A DNA stretch of 64,000 nucleotides from Syntrophales bacterium (GTDB taxonomy: Bacteria > Desulfobacterota > Syntrophia > Syntrophales > PHBD01), in NCBI GenBank assembly GCA_035363115.1, contig DAOSEM010000012.1, positions 1 through 64,000 of the forward strand. The letters are read 5' to 3'. This document shows positions 25,261 through 34,706 of the stretch, piece after piece. The first letter of the stretch is position 1. The number at the start of each line of letters is the position of its first letter. The notes beneath the pieces are model-generated. The model searched no databases. It was not told the DNA's origin and was given only the letters and a program-made list of their open reading frames with translations. The position numbers and the translations under genes are program-made.

Positions 25261-25800
25261 CTAATCCTGCGTGTGGCGAAAGTTGGAGGGAAAGTCGTAC
25301 CGAAGGCAGAGCTGGACGAAGATCTCGAACGATCCGTAGTCGCTGAGAATGTTTCCGGTCTTGTCGGGGGGGAGCATCGCGAATCCACGGATCCCGGGAT
25401 CGAGGTACCGGAACATCTGCGGGACGATCGGGACCTCGCCGACACGGGGCCTGTCGGTGAAGCAGAACAATCCGAAGGGATCATTCGAATCCCCGCCCCA
25501 CAGTTTCGCGGACAGCGCCGGATGGCTGGCCTTTCCCAGGATGAAGGATGCGGAGACGATGGAATGGTCCCGGCAGCCAAGGAGAAGATCCCCCGCCGCC
25601 ACGGCCTTCCATGTTGCCAGGCTGTCGCCTTCCGTTTCCCGCACCGCCCAGATGTAGCAGCTACCATCGGGGTAGATCCGCTTCAGGTCCCCGCGCAGCG
25701 CCTCCTCCTCGACCAGGGAAGACAGGGTCTCCAGGTCGCGCACGGCCCCCTTCGACAGGCCCGCCGGCTCCTCGATGGAAAACAGGAACACATTCGACAT
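25261..25800 (-). CDS. Uncharacterised protein, possible PUA/EVE-like fold
   Basis: A 179-residue soluble protein without signal peptide. Its middle (YIWAVRETEGDSLATWKAVAAGD, then IVSASFILGKASHPALSAKLWG, then DPFGLFCFTDRP) has the order of elements seen in PUA/EVE-like domains: an aromatic start, a GD turn, a strand reporting interference, an LWG motif and a hydrophobic F/D end. Such domains read modified bases in DNA or RNA. This is inference from pattern only. It is divergent from the DUF882 gene and has no evident partner. Confidence 0.55.
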   Translation of the reverse strand: MSNVFLFSIEEPAGLSKGAVRDLETLSSLVEEEALRGDLKRIYPDGSCYIWAVRETEGDSLATWKAVAAGDLLLGCRDHSIVSASFILGKASHPALSAKLWGGDSNDPFGLFCFTDRPRVGEVPIVPQMFRYLDPGIRGFAMLPPDKTGNILSDYGSFEIFVQLCLRYDFPSNFRHTQD

Positions 25801-26002
25801 TTCCGGCTCTCCGTATGACGCCCGCCCCCTCCACGGGAAGACTCCCGCAGGGGCGATGCCTTTGGTATTCGGGAAGTTCCTTCGTTATAGCGGAAAGACA
25901 GGGTGTTGCAACGGGAAAATGCGGGCGGTTCCATGGATTTTGCGCCCGGGAGGTGATATGGGGTTCGGGTCCTGCATCTGTTTGGGGGAGGAGATCGGGT
26001 TG

Positions 26003-26947
26003 ATGAACGTGCTGTTCAGGGTCATGGTGATTGGTCTTTGCCTTCTGCCCGTTGTCTCCGCGGCGGCAGCGGAAACCGGGGCGGGCCGCTTCTTTCTCGC
26101 GGGCGACGGGAAGGTTCACATCCGGAACGCCTGGAACGGAAAAGAGGCCCGTGCGGACCTCATCAAGCCAGACGGGTCCCTCAGCGAGGAAGGGTTCACC
26201 AGGATCGACGACGTATTCGGGTTCCCCACCCGGCAAAAGGGGGAGCACATCTCTCCCCGGCTCATTTTCATGCTGGACTACTTCTCCGACCGGGTGGCCC
26301 CGGGACAGGCAATCATGATGGTCTCAGGCTACAGGAGTCCGGAATACAACGAAAAGATCCGGAGCGCGGGCGCAAACGCCGCCCGGACCAGCCAGCACCT
26401 GGACGGGATGGCCCTCGATTTCTACATTGAGGGGGTCAACGGCAAGGAATTGTGGGAGATCATCAGGAGCCGCAATTGCTGCGGCGTGGGCCATTACGGG
26501 GGAAAGACCATTCATCTGGACTCCGCCAGGCCCCGGTTCTGGGAGGCATCCACCTCCAGGACGAGAACGAGGGAGAGCGAACACAACCGGAAGATCTACC
26601 TCTCCACGGACTACGACCGGTACCGGGCGGGTGAGCCCGTGCGGCTCTCCTTCTCGACCGTCAGCGATTTCGGCTTCGGGATCCGGCCCCTTGCAACCGT
26701 CGTCACGGATCCGAAAGGAGCGAAGACGGCCGCCACCGCGCAGGCAAGGCTGGGGAGCGTCCCGGAGAAGGACCGTTGCCTGCGGATCGATGACCGGAAG
26801 ACCTCCCGGTTCATCCACCTCGATCTGCCACAGGACCTGCCTCCGGGAAGATACAGGATCAAAATCGACTTCTGCGACCGTCCCTTCAAGGAAATGCCCG
26901 CCACGGCCGCCTCGAACGAAATCGAGGTTCTCGAAACCCTTCCCTGA
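26003..26947 (+). CDS. DUF882/YcbK-like murein peptidase
   Basis: A 314-residue exported protein. The signal peptide ends around VSAAAA. The zinc-peptidase M15-like domain (about 75-185) includes VSGYRSPEYNEKIRSAG, SQHLDGMALDFYI and GVGHYGGKTIHLDS, matching the metal-ligand His/Asp/His pattern of YcbK/MepM-type murein endopeptidases. A C-terminal beta-rich region of roughly 110 residues (from LSTDYDRYRAGEPV) is additional. The ATG at 26003 with GGAGGAG upstream gives a clean signal peptide; an ATG at 25958 is also possible. Confidence 0.85.
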   Translation: MNVLFRVMVIGLCLLPVVSAAAAETGAGRFFLAGDGKVHIRNAWNGKEARADLIKPDGSLSEEGFTRIDDVFGFPTRQKGEHISPRLIFMLDYFSDRVAPGQAIMMVSGYRSPEYNEKIRSAGANAARTSQHLDGMALDFYIEGVNGKELWEIIRSRNCCGVGHYGGKTIHLDSARPRFWEASTSRTRTRESEHNRKIYLSTDYDRYRAGEPVRLSFSTVSDFGFGIRPLATVVTDPKGAKTAATAQARLGSVPEKDRCLRIDDRKTSRFIHLDLPQDLPPGRYRIKIDFCDRPFKEMPATAASNEIEVLETLP

Positions 26948-27046
26948 TGCGCCCGCGGCTTCCCGGCACCTTCCACGGAACCGACCCGAAGAGGCTCCGC
27001 TGGTCCCTGCAAGAGGAAAAGCAGGGACGCGGACTGCTCCCGCCGC

Positions 27047-28450
27047 TCAGGCCCTGCCGGGTCCGCAGGCCCCGGAACCCGGTATTTCTCCCGCCGCCGA
27101 CCAGCACTCCGCGCGGATTTTCCCTGCATGCATCTTCAGCACGATCAGTGTAAGCAGGAACGCCAGGACGTCCGACACCGGAAGGGCCAGCCAGACACCC
27201 TCGAGGCCGAAGGCCCGGGAGAGGAGAAACAGCAGTGGAATCAGGAACAGGACCTGCCGGGAGAGGGAGAGAAAAATGGAGATCTTCGCCTTGCCGATGG
27301 ACTGGAACAGGTTGGACGTGACCATCTGAAAACCCACCAGGGGAAACATGACAAGGGCCATGCGCATGCCCGTCACGGACAGGTCGATCAGTTCCCCGTG
27401 GGTGGTAAAGGCGCGGGCGATCAGCCCGGGGACAAGCTCCCCCATGAGGAAGCCGGCGGTGGTGATGCAGGTCGCCGCGATGGAGGTGCTCCGGAACGCC
27501 TTGAAAACCCGCTCGCCCTGGCGGGCGCCGTAATTGTAGCCGACGATGGGCTGCATCCCCTGGTTGAGGCCGATCACGACCATGATGAAAAACATCACGA
27601 TGCTGTTGATGATGCCGAAGGCCCCGACGGCATAGTCTCCCCCGTACATCACCAGCCTCAGGTTCAGGAGGATGATGATGAAGCAGGCGCAGAAGTGCAG
27701 CAGAAACGACGGCATGCCGACAGAGAGAATGTCTCTGACAATGTCCGCCCGGAGTCCCATGCGCCCGCGCTCGAAACGCACCTGGCTCTTCGCGTTCATG
27801 AAGTGGAAGACAACCCAGACGGTTCCCACGACCTGGGAAAGCACCGTCGCCAGGGCGGCGCCCCGGATGCCCCACCGGAAGACAAAGATGAAAAGCGGCG
27901 CCAGCGCCAGATTGATCCCGATGGTGACAAGCGTCGTCACCATGGCCTTCCGGGGATAGCCGGAAGACCGCATGATGCTGTTCAGCCCCCAGTATATATG
28001 GGTGAAAATGTTTCCGATCAGGATGATCTGCATGAACTCTCTCGCATAGGGAAGCGTATCCCGGCTGGCGCCGAAGAGGAACAGGATCCGGTCGAGGCAG
28101 ACCAGGAAAACGGCGGAGAATACGAGGCTGATGATGACGTTCAGGACGAGGGCATTGCCCAGGATCAGGTTCGCCTCGTCCCCCCGTTTCTCTCCCAGGC
28201 GGATGGACACCATGGCGGAGGCGCCGATGCCGATCCACGCGCCGAATGCCACGGCCAGGTTCATGATGGGGAGGGTGATCGCAAGCCCGGAGATGGCCAG
28301 CGCGCCCACGCCCTGCCCGATGAACACACGGTCGATGATATTGTAGAGGGACGCCGCCACCATGGCGATGATGGCGGGGATGGAATACTGAAGCAGGAGA
28401 CCGCCGATTTTTCCAGTTCCCAGGTCGTCCGCCGTTTTTCGATCCAGCAT
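27047..28450 (-). CDS. MATE-family efflux transporter
   Basis: A 467-residue membrane protein with twelve predicted helices in two homologous halves. The N-terminal half starts LLQYSIPAIIAMVAASLYNIIDRVFIGQ and the second half shows LNQGMQPIVGYNYGARQ, both typical of the multidrug and toxin extrusion family (DinF/MepA-like). It exports cationic drugs or metabolites by Na+ or H+ exchange. Transcribed alone. Confidence 0.92.
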   Translation of the reverse strand: MLDRKTADDLGTGKIGGLLLQYSIPAIIAMVAASLYNIIDRVFIGQGVGALAISGLAITLPIMNLAVAFGAWIGIGASAMVSIRLGEKRGDEANLILGNALVLNVIISLVFSAVFLVCLDRILFLFGASRDTLPYAREFMQIILIGNIFTHIYWGLNSIMRSSGYPRKAMVTTLVTIGINLALAPLFIFVFRWGIRGAALATVLSQVVGTVWVVFHFMNAKSQVRFERGRMGLRADIVRDILSVGMPSFLLHFCACFIIILLNLRLVMYGGDYAVGAFGIINSIVMFFIMVVIGLNQGMQPIVGYNYGARQGERVFKAFRSTSIAATCITTAGFLMGELVPGLIARAFTTHGELIDLSVTGMRMALVMFPLVGFQMVTSNLFQSIGKAKISIFLSLSRQVLFLIPLLFLLSRAFGLEGVWLALPVSDVLAFLLTLIVLKMHAGKIRAECWSAAGEIPGSGACGPGRA

Positions 28451-28789
28451 CGATAAAACCTGCTTCCTTCAGGGAGCGCCGCCCCTCCGTCCCGGATGTC
28501 CGGCTCCCCGTTATGCACCCTGTCCCTTTTCAGCAACGGCACAGCCTCAGCCGGGCCATAGAGCCGCCGTCCCCGGGACAAAACGATTTTCTCTTTTCCA
28601 CACGGCTGTTTTCGCGGGAGAAGGGACGAATCCTTACCGCATCGGGTCTCGGGCGGGAACGGCAGGCGGAATCAAAGGATGCGTCGTCCCTGCGGGGGAT
28701 GCGAATCCCGGCCCCGATCATGTGACCGGGACCGGGTCTTGAGTTGATTGAGCAGATTGTGAAAACGGTTCGCTGTCTTCCCTCTGCGT
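28451..28789. other. Intergenic region upstream of MATE gene
   Basis: No convincing ORF or RNA gene. It must hold the promoter for the MATE gene and the transcript end of the monooxygenase gene, but I see no strong terminator or operator. Confidence 0.5.
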
Positions 28790-29086
28790 CTACAGAATGG
28801 AGGCCACCTCTTCCAGGATGCTCATCTCCATCCCGCCGTCGAGAAGGCCGGCAATCTGCTTGGAAAAGGCGGCAAAGTGGGGTGTGGATGAATGAACCGT
28901 CAAGGCATCGGCATCCCGGTAGCGCTCCACGACCACGATGATGTTGGGATTCGCCGTGTCCTTGTTGACCGTATAGGAAAGTGTACCCTCCTCCGTCTTC
29001 ACGTCCTTCACCAGCCCCTTGAACATCTCCAGGGCCTCCTCCATCTTTCCTTCCTTAATTTTCAGTTTTGCAATGAGTCCAAGCAC
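28790..29086 (-). CDS. Antibiotic biosynthesis monooxygenase-like (ABM) protein
   Basis: A 98-residue single dimeric alpha/beta-barrel domain of the ABM/YgiN type: LIAKLKIKEGKMEEALEMF, then TVNKDTANPNIIVVVERYRD and a C-terminal HSSTPHFAAFSKQI. These small proteins are quinol monooxygenases or haem/quinone-related enzymes in some cases. The start is GTG at 29086 with AAGGAG upstream, giving the usual N-terminus; the longer frame is noise. Confidence 0.85.
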   Translation of the reverse strand: MLGLIAKLKIKEGKMEEALEMFKGLVKDVKTEEGTLSYTVNKDTANPNIIVVVERYRDADALTVHSSTPHFAAFSKQIAGLLDGGMEMSILEEVASIL

Positions 29087-29111
29087 AATCCTTCTCCTTT
29101 CATCAATTCCA

Positions 29112-29582
29112 TTATAAAGCGCCGCTCTCGATCTGCATGATCGAGGACTTGTTGACGAACAGTGTATGGTGCAGCTCGCCGTTTGTATCCCGGGCATTGA
29201 TCAAGACGAGGAACGGGGCGGTGCCCGTGTATCGCAGCATGTCGAAAATATTATCGAACACTTGGAGATTGATCCGCCCCTGGATGATGACGTTCTTGAT
29301 GATTTTGATCAGGACCTCGACGTACTCCGTGGCACCGCCCAGGGGATTCTGGGAAGAGTGCATCACATCCCGGGGAGCGGCCCAGATGATCCGATCCTTG
29401 TTGATGTAAACCCTTTCCTTTTTCCTGCCCGCATCGTCCGTCGCATCATCCAGCACGATGAAACGGGCGGTGTCATCGTTGAACAGCTCCGACAACCGGC
29501 TCTTGTTGTACAGCAATGCCTTGCCTTCGATGATTGTGCCGTCATGCATTCCAACAGACAGGTGTTCCTGGTATTGTGCCAT
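29112..29582 (-). CDS. Conserved protein, DUF6812-like
   Basis: A 156-residue soluble protein. Two parts resemble each other: EHLSVGMHDGTIIEGKALLYNKSRLSELFN followed by FIVLDDA, and later INLQVFDNIFDMLRYTGTAPFLVLINARD. The pattern of a short beta-rich domain with RLS-L-N and FI-L-DA matches DUF6812-type proteins as I recall them. Function unknown. A strong AAGGAGG fixes the start. It is followed by the ABM gene 25 bp downstream. Confidence 0.6.
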   Translation of the reverse strand: MAQYQEHLSVGMHDGTIIEGKALLYNKSRLSELFNDDTARFIVLDDATDDAGRKKERVYINKDRIIWAAPRDVMHSSQNPLGGATEYVEVLIKIIKNVIIQGRINLQVFDNIFDMLRYTGTAPFLVLINARDTNGELHHTLFVNKSSIMQIESGAL

Positions 29583-29734
29583 TCTGTTCCTCCTTGCTGG
29601 ATAACCGGGATCCCGATGGCGGGCTTTCTCCACATCCGCCGGCACGTGCCGGAATGATGCCAGGGTCCCCATACCCCAATGATGGAATCCTGTCAATAAC
29701 CGACAAGTTAGCATCGAAGGGGAGGCCACTGGCC

Positions 29735-30649
29735 TTACCGGGCCTGGCACCTCGACTTCAGGGCGGCGATGTCGTCCGCCGTCAGTGCAGCCGCATCGGA
29801 TCGGTTCAGCCGGTACATGACCGCCTCGGGATTGCTGCTGTGGTCCAGCCCCAGTGCATGGCCGAACTCATGGACAAGCAGCCGGACCAGCCGGGCCTCG
29901 TTGTCGTAGTGGTAGATCATGATGGACTGCCTGCCGTCCTTATTCTTGAAGTAGCCCTCCTGGAACTCACCTCCCAACCGGCTGCCTACGTCCCGGTACT
30001 GATCCACGTCCTGGTTCTGCCGGCCGACGACCTCATTGAAGCTCTGCACCATGCTGTTGAGCTCGTCCGCCGTCCGCCGGGCATTGTCCTGGCGGACCCG
30101 GAGGCTTTCTCCCATGGCGGCCAGTTCGGCTTTCTCCGCTGTCAGCCGGCCGCGCTGCGACTCAGGCGCACCGCCCTGCCGGTTCCACGATTCGACCTCC
30201 CTGTTGAAGGCATGAATCCGGGCGTTGTAGGCTTGGAGGTCGCCCTCCAGGGAGGCGCGGGTCCGCTCATACTCCGACTTCATGACTTCATAGCGCGTCT
30301 TCATGCCTTCCAGGGACTCTTTCGTTCCCGACATCCGTGTTTGGATCTGCTTCAGATGCTGCGTCGTCTCCTGGCGGTAGTCGTACACGAGGCTGATCCC
30401 GATGACCCCGTTGGGATCCTCGCGAAACAACTCCCGGGAGAGAGGCTGTCTCCAGACCGCGGCAGCCTTTCTGACGGCTCCCGCAAATTCCGCATGGGTG
30501 AGGCCGAACCGGCCGTCGACATGGACGATCCGGTAGGTCAGGGGCTTCCCGCACGGCACGGGCGTTCGCAGGGTGTACACAAACAGGACCACCGCAACCC
30601 CCAGCAGCAGGAAAACCACAAAATTCAATAACTTTTTGAAGCTCAACAT
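29735..30649 (-). CDS. Matrixin-like zinc metalloprotease with coiled coil
   Basis: A 304-residue protein anchored by one N-terminal helix (residues 8-27). A long coiled coil spans about 95-225. The C-terminal catalytic motif is HEFGHALGLDH, the full matrixin/metzincin HExxHxxGxxH, followed by a Met-turn-like VMYRL. It is probably periplasmic and membrane-tethered. The start is uncertain: ATG 30649 has only a weak GGGGAC upstream, and GTG at 30655 or 30685 would add two or twelve residues. It begins about 40 bp after the histidine kinase gene on the same strand. Confidence 0.82.
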   Translation of the reverse strand: MLSFKKLLNFVVFLLLGVAVVLFVYTLRTPVPCGKPLTYRIVHVDGRFGLTHAEFAGAVRKAAAVWRQPLSRELFREDPNGVIGISLVYDYRQETTQHLKQIQTRMSGTKESLEGMKTRYEVMKSEYERTRASLEGDLQAYNARIHAFNREVESWNRQGGAPESQRGRLTAEKAELAAMGESLRVRQDNARRTADELNSMVQSFNEVVGRQNQDVDQYRDVGSRLGGEFQEGYFKNKDGRQSIMIYHYDNEARLVRLLVHEFGHALGLDHSSNPEAVMYRLNRSDAAALTADDIAALKSRCQAR

Positions 30650-30688
30650 ATTCACGTCCCCGGACGTCTTTGATGAAAAGCGCACCCT

Positions 30689-33478
30689 TCATGCCTTCGG
30701 CGGCCCCAGAACCTCCCTGATCTTTCTTGCCAGAGCCTGCATTGTATAGGGCTTCCCGATGAAATTCAGGCTGCTCTCCAGAATGCCGTGATGGACGATC
30801 ACGTTTTCCGTATATCCCGATGTGAACAGCACGTTCAACGCCGGCTTGAGCTTGAGCAGCCGTTCGGCGAGTTCCCGGCCGTTCATGCCCGGCATCACCA
30901 CATCCGTCATGAGCATGGCAACATCGTCGGCGTGCTTCTCCATCAGCAGGAAGGCCTCGCCGCCGTTGGCCGCCGTCAGGACCCTGTACCCCAGATGTTC
31001 CAGCATGTTCAGGGCTACATCACGGACGTTTTCATCGTCTTCCACCAGCAGGATGGTCTCTTTTCCCTTGACCGGCTCAGCGGCATGGGTCTCCGCGACC
31101 AACCGCGCGGCCTCCTCCCCGACCAGTGGCAGGTAGATCTTGAAGGTGGTTCCCCGCCCCACCTCCGAATAGGCCTCGATGGCCCCTCCCGCCTGCTTCA
31201 CGATGCCGAAGGTCGTGGCCAGTCCCAGGCCGGTTCCCTGTCCTTTGCGTTTCGTCGTAAAGAACGGCTCGAAGAGGTGCCGCTTCACGTCGTCGCTCAT
31301 GCCATGCCCCGTATCGCTGACGGCCAGCAGAACGAACCGGCCGGGCCGCACCTCCGGATGACGGGAACAGTATTCCTCGTCGAGCTCGCAGTTCGATGTC
31401 TCTACGACCAGCCTGCCGCCTTCCGGCATGGCGTCGCGGGCGTTGACCGACAGGTTCACCAGGACCTGCTCGAACTGACCTGGGTCCACCTCGACGGAAC
31501 CAAGCTCCTCCTGCAGAACGGTATCGAGCTCCACATCCTCTCCGATCACACGGGTCAGCATCTTCGCCAGGCTGCGGATCAGATCGTTGAGGTTCACGAC
31601 CCTCGGCTCGATGATCTGCCGTCGTGAGAATGCAAGGAGTTGCCGGGTCAGGGCCGCTGCACTCTCGGCGGCCTTCTGGATCCCCTCAACCGTTCTGTAC
31701 AGCGGGTCCAACGGCTTCAGCTTGACCCTGGCCAGCTCGACATACCCGGTGATGACCGTGAGGAGGTTGTTGAAGTCGTGCGCCACGCCACCCGCCAGCC
31801 GTCCCACCGCCTCCATCTTCATGGCCTGCTGGAGCTGCTCCTGGAGTTTCAGCTTCTCCAACTCCGCATTTTTCCTCTCCGTCACATCCCGGACATTCAA
31901 CACGACGCCCCTGACCACGGGATCCTTGAGCAGATTGGTCGCCACGGACTCCACAACGGCCCAGTTTCCGTTTCTGTGCCGGAGCCGGTACTCCGCCCAG
32001 TGCGTGGAGCCGGTCTTCTGGGTCAGGGCGTTTTGGAAAAAGTCCATCGTCCGCGCCCGGTCTTCGGGGTGGACAATATCGAATGCCCTTGTGCCGGTCA
32101 CTTGCTCGGCCTGATAACCGAGAACGCCTTCCACCGAGTCGCTGACGGAGGTAATCATCCCTTCCTCGTCCATCACGGCGATGATGTCGCTGGAGTTCTG
32201 CACGAGCCGCTTGAACCGCTCCTCGCTGCTCCGCAGGGCCTCCTCCGCCTGCCTCTGCCCGGAGAGATCCCGGGCGGCGATGATCCAGGCCTTCCCGCTC
32301 CGAAGCGTGATCGTCTTCCCGAACAGCTCCAGGGGAAAGACGGATTTGTCCTTCCGGACCCCCAGCGCCTCGGCATATGTTTCTTCCTGACCGAGCATCT
32401 TCACGGCGGGTGTCACCGACTCGGGCACCAGAAAATCGAGTACATTCCTTCCGACCGCCTCGTGAAGCCCGAAGCCGAACATCCTGCAGACGGCCTCGTT
32501 GGCCTCCAGGATGATGCCCCCCTGCTGGATGATGATTCCCTCCTGCGCCGCGTTGGCGAGGCGGCGGAACCGCTCCTCGCTTTCCTGGAGCTGCGCCTCC
32601 GCATGCTTGCGCTCGGTGATGTCATGGAGCACCCAGATGGACCCCTCACCCGGGTCCCGGGGATTGACGGCCTGCCCCGTAATGCTGCACAAAATGGGGG
32701 TCCCGTCCTTTTTCATCATGGGTGCTTCCGTTGCATATACACCGCCCCCGCCGATCCGGGCATATCCCTCTTCACCCACACGCCGGTAGTCCTCCGGATT
32801 CGAATAGAAGACGCCGGTATCCGCATTCTCCAGTTCGCCGGGTTCATAGCCGAACATCGACGCGAACGACGGATTGGTCCACTGCACTTTGCGATTCCTG
32901 GTGAAGCAGATGCCCATGCCGATTGTGTTGAGAATCGCCCGCTGCTCGTTGCTGAGCTGCCGGATCTGCTGCGTGCGGACCATCCGCTCGGTGATATCCA
33001 GACACTGGACGATCGCGTGGACGATCCGCCCCTGCGAATCCGGGACCGGAGATATCGTCGCTTCCAGGACTCTCTCGCCGGCGGCTTCCGGCTGAAGCGA
33101 ACGGAGCTGCGCGCTGTCGTACCGGAGGGTGAAGCGGACGGTTTCCCCCTTTTCGAAGACGCTTCTCACCAGGGGCATCGCCCCCTGCCGCTCAACGATG
33201 CGGTCCTCGAAGACATTGTATTTCCCGACCAGCTCTTCGTCCGAGGCATGCAGCAGGTCCCGGCATGCCTGGTTCATCCGGATCATCGTCCCGTTTTCAT
33301 CGGAGATCCAGATGGCGGAGGGACTGTTCTCGACGATGCCCTCCAGGACCGCCGCCGTGATCCGGAGTGTATCCATCGTCTGCCTCCGTTCCGTCTCCGC
33401 CTGCTCCAGCACGCGGATTTTCTGTTCCAGCGCTGCGATCTCCCGGTTCCGTTCCGCTGCTCTTTCGCCTTCGTTCAT
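30689..33478 (-). CDS. Hybrid sensor histidine kinase with four PAS domains and receiver
   Basis: A 929-residue cytosolic sensor. After a short coiled coil, four PAS domains follow (roughly 45-155, 175-290, 305-415, 430-545), then a HisKA with the H-box VAHDFNNLLTVITGYVEL, an HATPase with FEPFFTTKRKGQGTGLGLAT, and a C-terminal receiver with phosphoacceptor Asp in MTDVVMPG near residue 859. No transmembrane helix is seen, so the signal is internal. Related kinases often lack a fixed output partner; none lies here. GGAGAGGGGG precedes the ATG at 33478. Confidence 0.94.
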   Translation of the reverse strand: MNEGERAAERNREIAALEQKIRVLEQAETERRQTMDTLRITAAVLEGIVENSPSAIWISDENGTMIRMNQACRDLLHASDEELVGKYNVFEDRIVERQGAMPLVRSVFEKGETVRFTLRYDSAQLRSLQPEAAGERVLEATISPVPDSQGRIVHAIVQCLDITERMVRTQQIRQLSNEQRAILNTIGMGICFTRNRKVQWTNPSFASMFGYEPGELENADTGVFYSNPEDYRRVGEEGYARIGGGGVYATEAPMMKKDGTPILCSITGQAVNPRDPGEGSIWVLHDITERKHAEAQLQESEERFRRLANAAQEGIIIQQGGIILEANEAVCRMFGFGLHEAVGRNVLDFLVPESVTPAVKMLGQEETYAEALGVRKDKSVFPLELFGKTITLRSGKAWIIAARDLSGQRQAEEALRSSEERFKRLVQNSSDIIAVMDEEGMITSVSDSVEGVLGYQAEQVTGTRAFDIVHPEDRARTMDFFQNALTQKTGSTHWAEYRLRHRNGNWAVVESVATNLLKDPVVRGVVLNVRDVTERKNAELEKLKLQEQLQQAMKMEAVGRLAGGVAHDFNNLLTVITGYVELARVKLKPLDPLYRTVEGIQKAAESAAALTRQLLAFSRRQIIEPRVVNLNDLIRSLAKMLTRVIGEDVELDTVLQEELGSVEVDPGQFEQVLVNLSVNARDAMPEGGRLVVETSNCELDEEYCSRHPEVRPGRFVLLAVSDTGHGMSDDVKRHLFEPFFTTKRKGQGTGLGLATTFGIVKQAGGAIEAYSEVGRGTTFKIYLPLVGEEAARLVAETHAAEPVKGKETILLVEDDENVRDVALNMLEHLGYRVLTAANGGEAFLLMEKHADDVAMLMTDVVMPGMNGRELAERLLKLKPALNVLFTSGYTENVIVHHGILESSLNFIGKPYTMQALARKIREVLGPPKA

Positions 33479-33557
33479 GATGCCCCCTCTCCGTCGGGAC
33501 AAAAAGGCCTACCCGGCATGTCGGCCGGCCTTTCACAGCACGGGCTTGCACCACGTC

Positions 33558-34334
33558 TCAGAAACGGCCGTGCTTTCCGATTCCCTCGGAGAAGCGCTTC
33601 GCACCCTCCAGAACCTCCCCGCTGGCCAGCACGTCCATACCCTGGCGGAATTCCAGAATCATCGCCTCATCCATGGGAAGGTCGAATCCGCGGTACACGG
33701 CCAGCCGGTCGCTGCGCATGCAGATCCGGGGAAAAGAGGCAATCTGGGCAGCCAGCGCTTCCGCCTTCTCCCGGGCCTTGCCCGGTTCAACGAGCCGGTT
33801 GGCGAGTCCCATGGCAAAGGCCTCCTCCGCTCCCACCGGCCGTCCCGTGAGGATCATGTCCAGGGCACGGCTCATGCCGATCAGCCGGGGAAGGCGCTGG
33901 GTTCCGCCGTCGATCAGGGGAACGCCGTAGCGCCGGCAGAAGACCCCGAAATAGGCGTCCCGCTCGACGACCCGCAGGTCGCACCAGCAAGCCAGCTCCA
34001 GCCCTCCCGCCACGGCATGGCCCGATACGGCTGCGATGACGGGCTTCGTCATCGTCATGCGGCTGGGACCCAGCGGACCGGGTTTGGACATGTCCCATTC
34101 CAGGCTGTTGATTTTGTTCAGATCCCCGCTTGTTATAGCCTTGAGGTCCGCCCCGGCGCAGAAGTTTCCTCCCCGGCCCCAAAGGACGGCGGCGAGCAGG
34201 CTGTCGTCCCGCTCGAACTCCTCGAAGGCCGCAACGAGCTGCTCCGCCGTCTCCCGATCGACGGCATTCCGGCTCTCCGGCCGGTTGATGATGACCGTAC
34301 AGACACTGTCTGTCTTTTCGACCTGCACTTTCAC
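33558..34334 (-). CDS. Crotonase-family enoyl-CoA hydratase/isomerase
   Basis: A 258-residue crotonase fold. The oxyanion-hole segments GGNFCAGADLKAI and AAVSGHAVAGGLELACWCDL are intact and the first catalytic Glu is in GGLELA. The second Glu of classical hydratases (PE.x.G.GG) is absent: the segment reads RRYGVPLIDGGTQRLPRLIG. This marks a subgroup whose reaction may differ from simple hydration, although it is often annotated as enoyl-CoA hydratase. Probably fatty- or aromatic-acid degradation. Confidence 0.9.
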   Translation of the reverse strand: MKVQVEKTDSVCTVIINRPESRNAVDRETAEQLVAAFEEFERDDSLLAAVLWGRGGNFCAGADLKAITSGDLNKINSLEWDMSKPGPLGPSRMTMTKPVIAAVSGHAVAGGLELACWCDLRVVERDAYFGVFCRRYGVPLIDGGTQRLPRLIGMSRALDMILTGRPVGAEEAFAMGLANRLVEPGKAREKAEALAAQIASFPRICMRSDRLAVYRGFDLPMDEAMILEFRQGMDVLASGEVLEGAKRFSEGIGKHGRF

Positions 34335-34351
34335 GGGTAAACCCTCCTTTG

Positions 34352-34627
34352 TCAGCGATCCAATCTCTTCAGTTCCATGGTTACCAGATTATAAGAGTCC
34401 GGACATTGCACTTGAATCGTATCGCCTTCCCACCAGGGGAGGCCTCCCCCGAACTGAAACGTCGAAAGGCTTGGGAAAATATCGTGGTAAAAAAATCCGC
34501 ACAGCCCGCCCGGATTGTGACAACTGATTTCGAACACGTCTCCCGACTTGTGACCGGCGCTGCATTCCCCCTTGACGCTCAAAACCCTGGCGACGACCTT
34601 TTTCCCGATTCCCGGATCCGCTGCCAT
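34352..34627 (-). CDS. TIGR04076-family small protein
   Basis: A 91-residue cysteine-containing protein. The spacing of C-x-x-GH, EISC, GLCGFFYHDIFPSL, QFGGGLPWW and CPDSYNLVTMELKRL matches the TIGR04076 family, which is common in anaerobes and of unknown function. GGGAGGTGAT precedes the ATG at 34627. Confidence 0.75.
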   Translation of the reverse strand: MAADPGIGKKVVARVLSVKGECSAGHKSGDVFEISCHNPGGLCGFFYHDIFPSLSTFQFGGGLPWWEGDTIQVQCPDSYNLVTMELKRLDR

Positions 34628-34706
34628 ACGATCACCTCCCTTGTTTCCTGGAATGTCAGAAAACGAAACAGGAAAACCTTTGATTCTCAAATTTTGACAA
34701 GGCCGT

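Noticed and set aside
31640..33850. 736-codon plus-strand ORF opposite the histidine kinase
   Set aside because: Low-complexity antisense frame across PAS/kinase codons; the minus-strand kinase has complete motifs.
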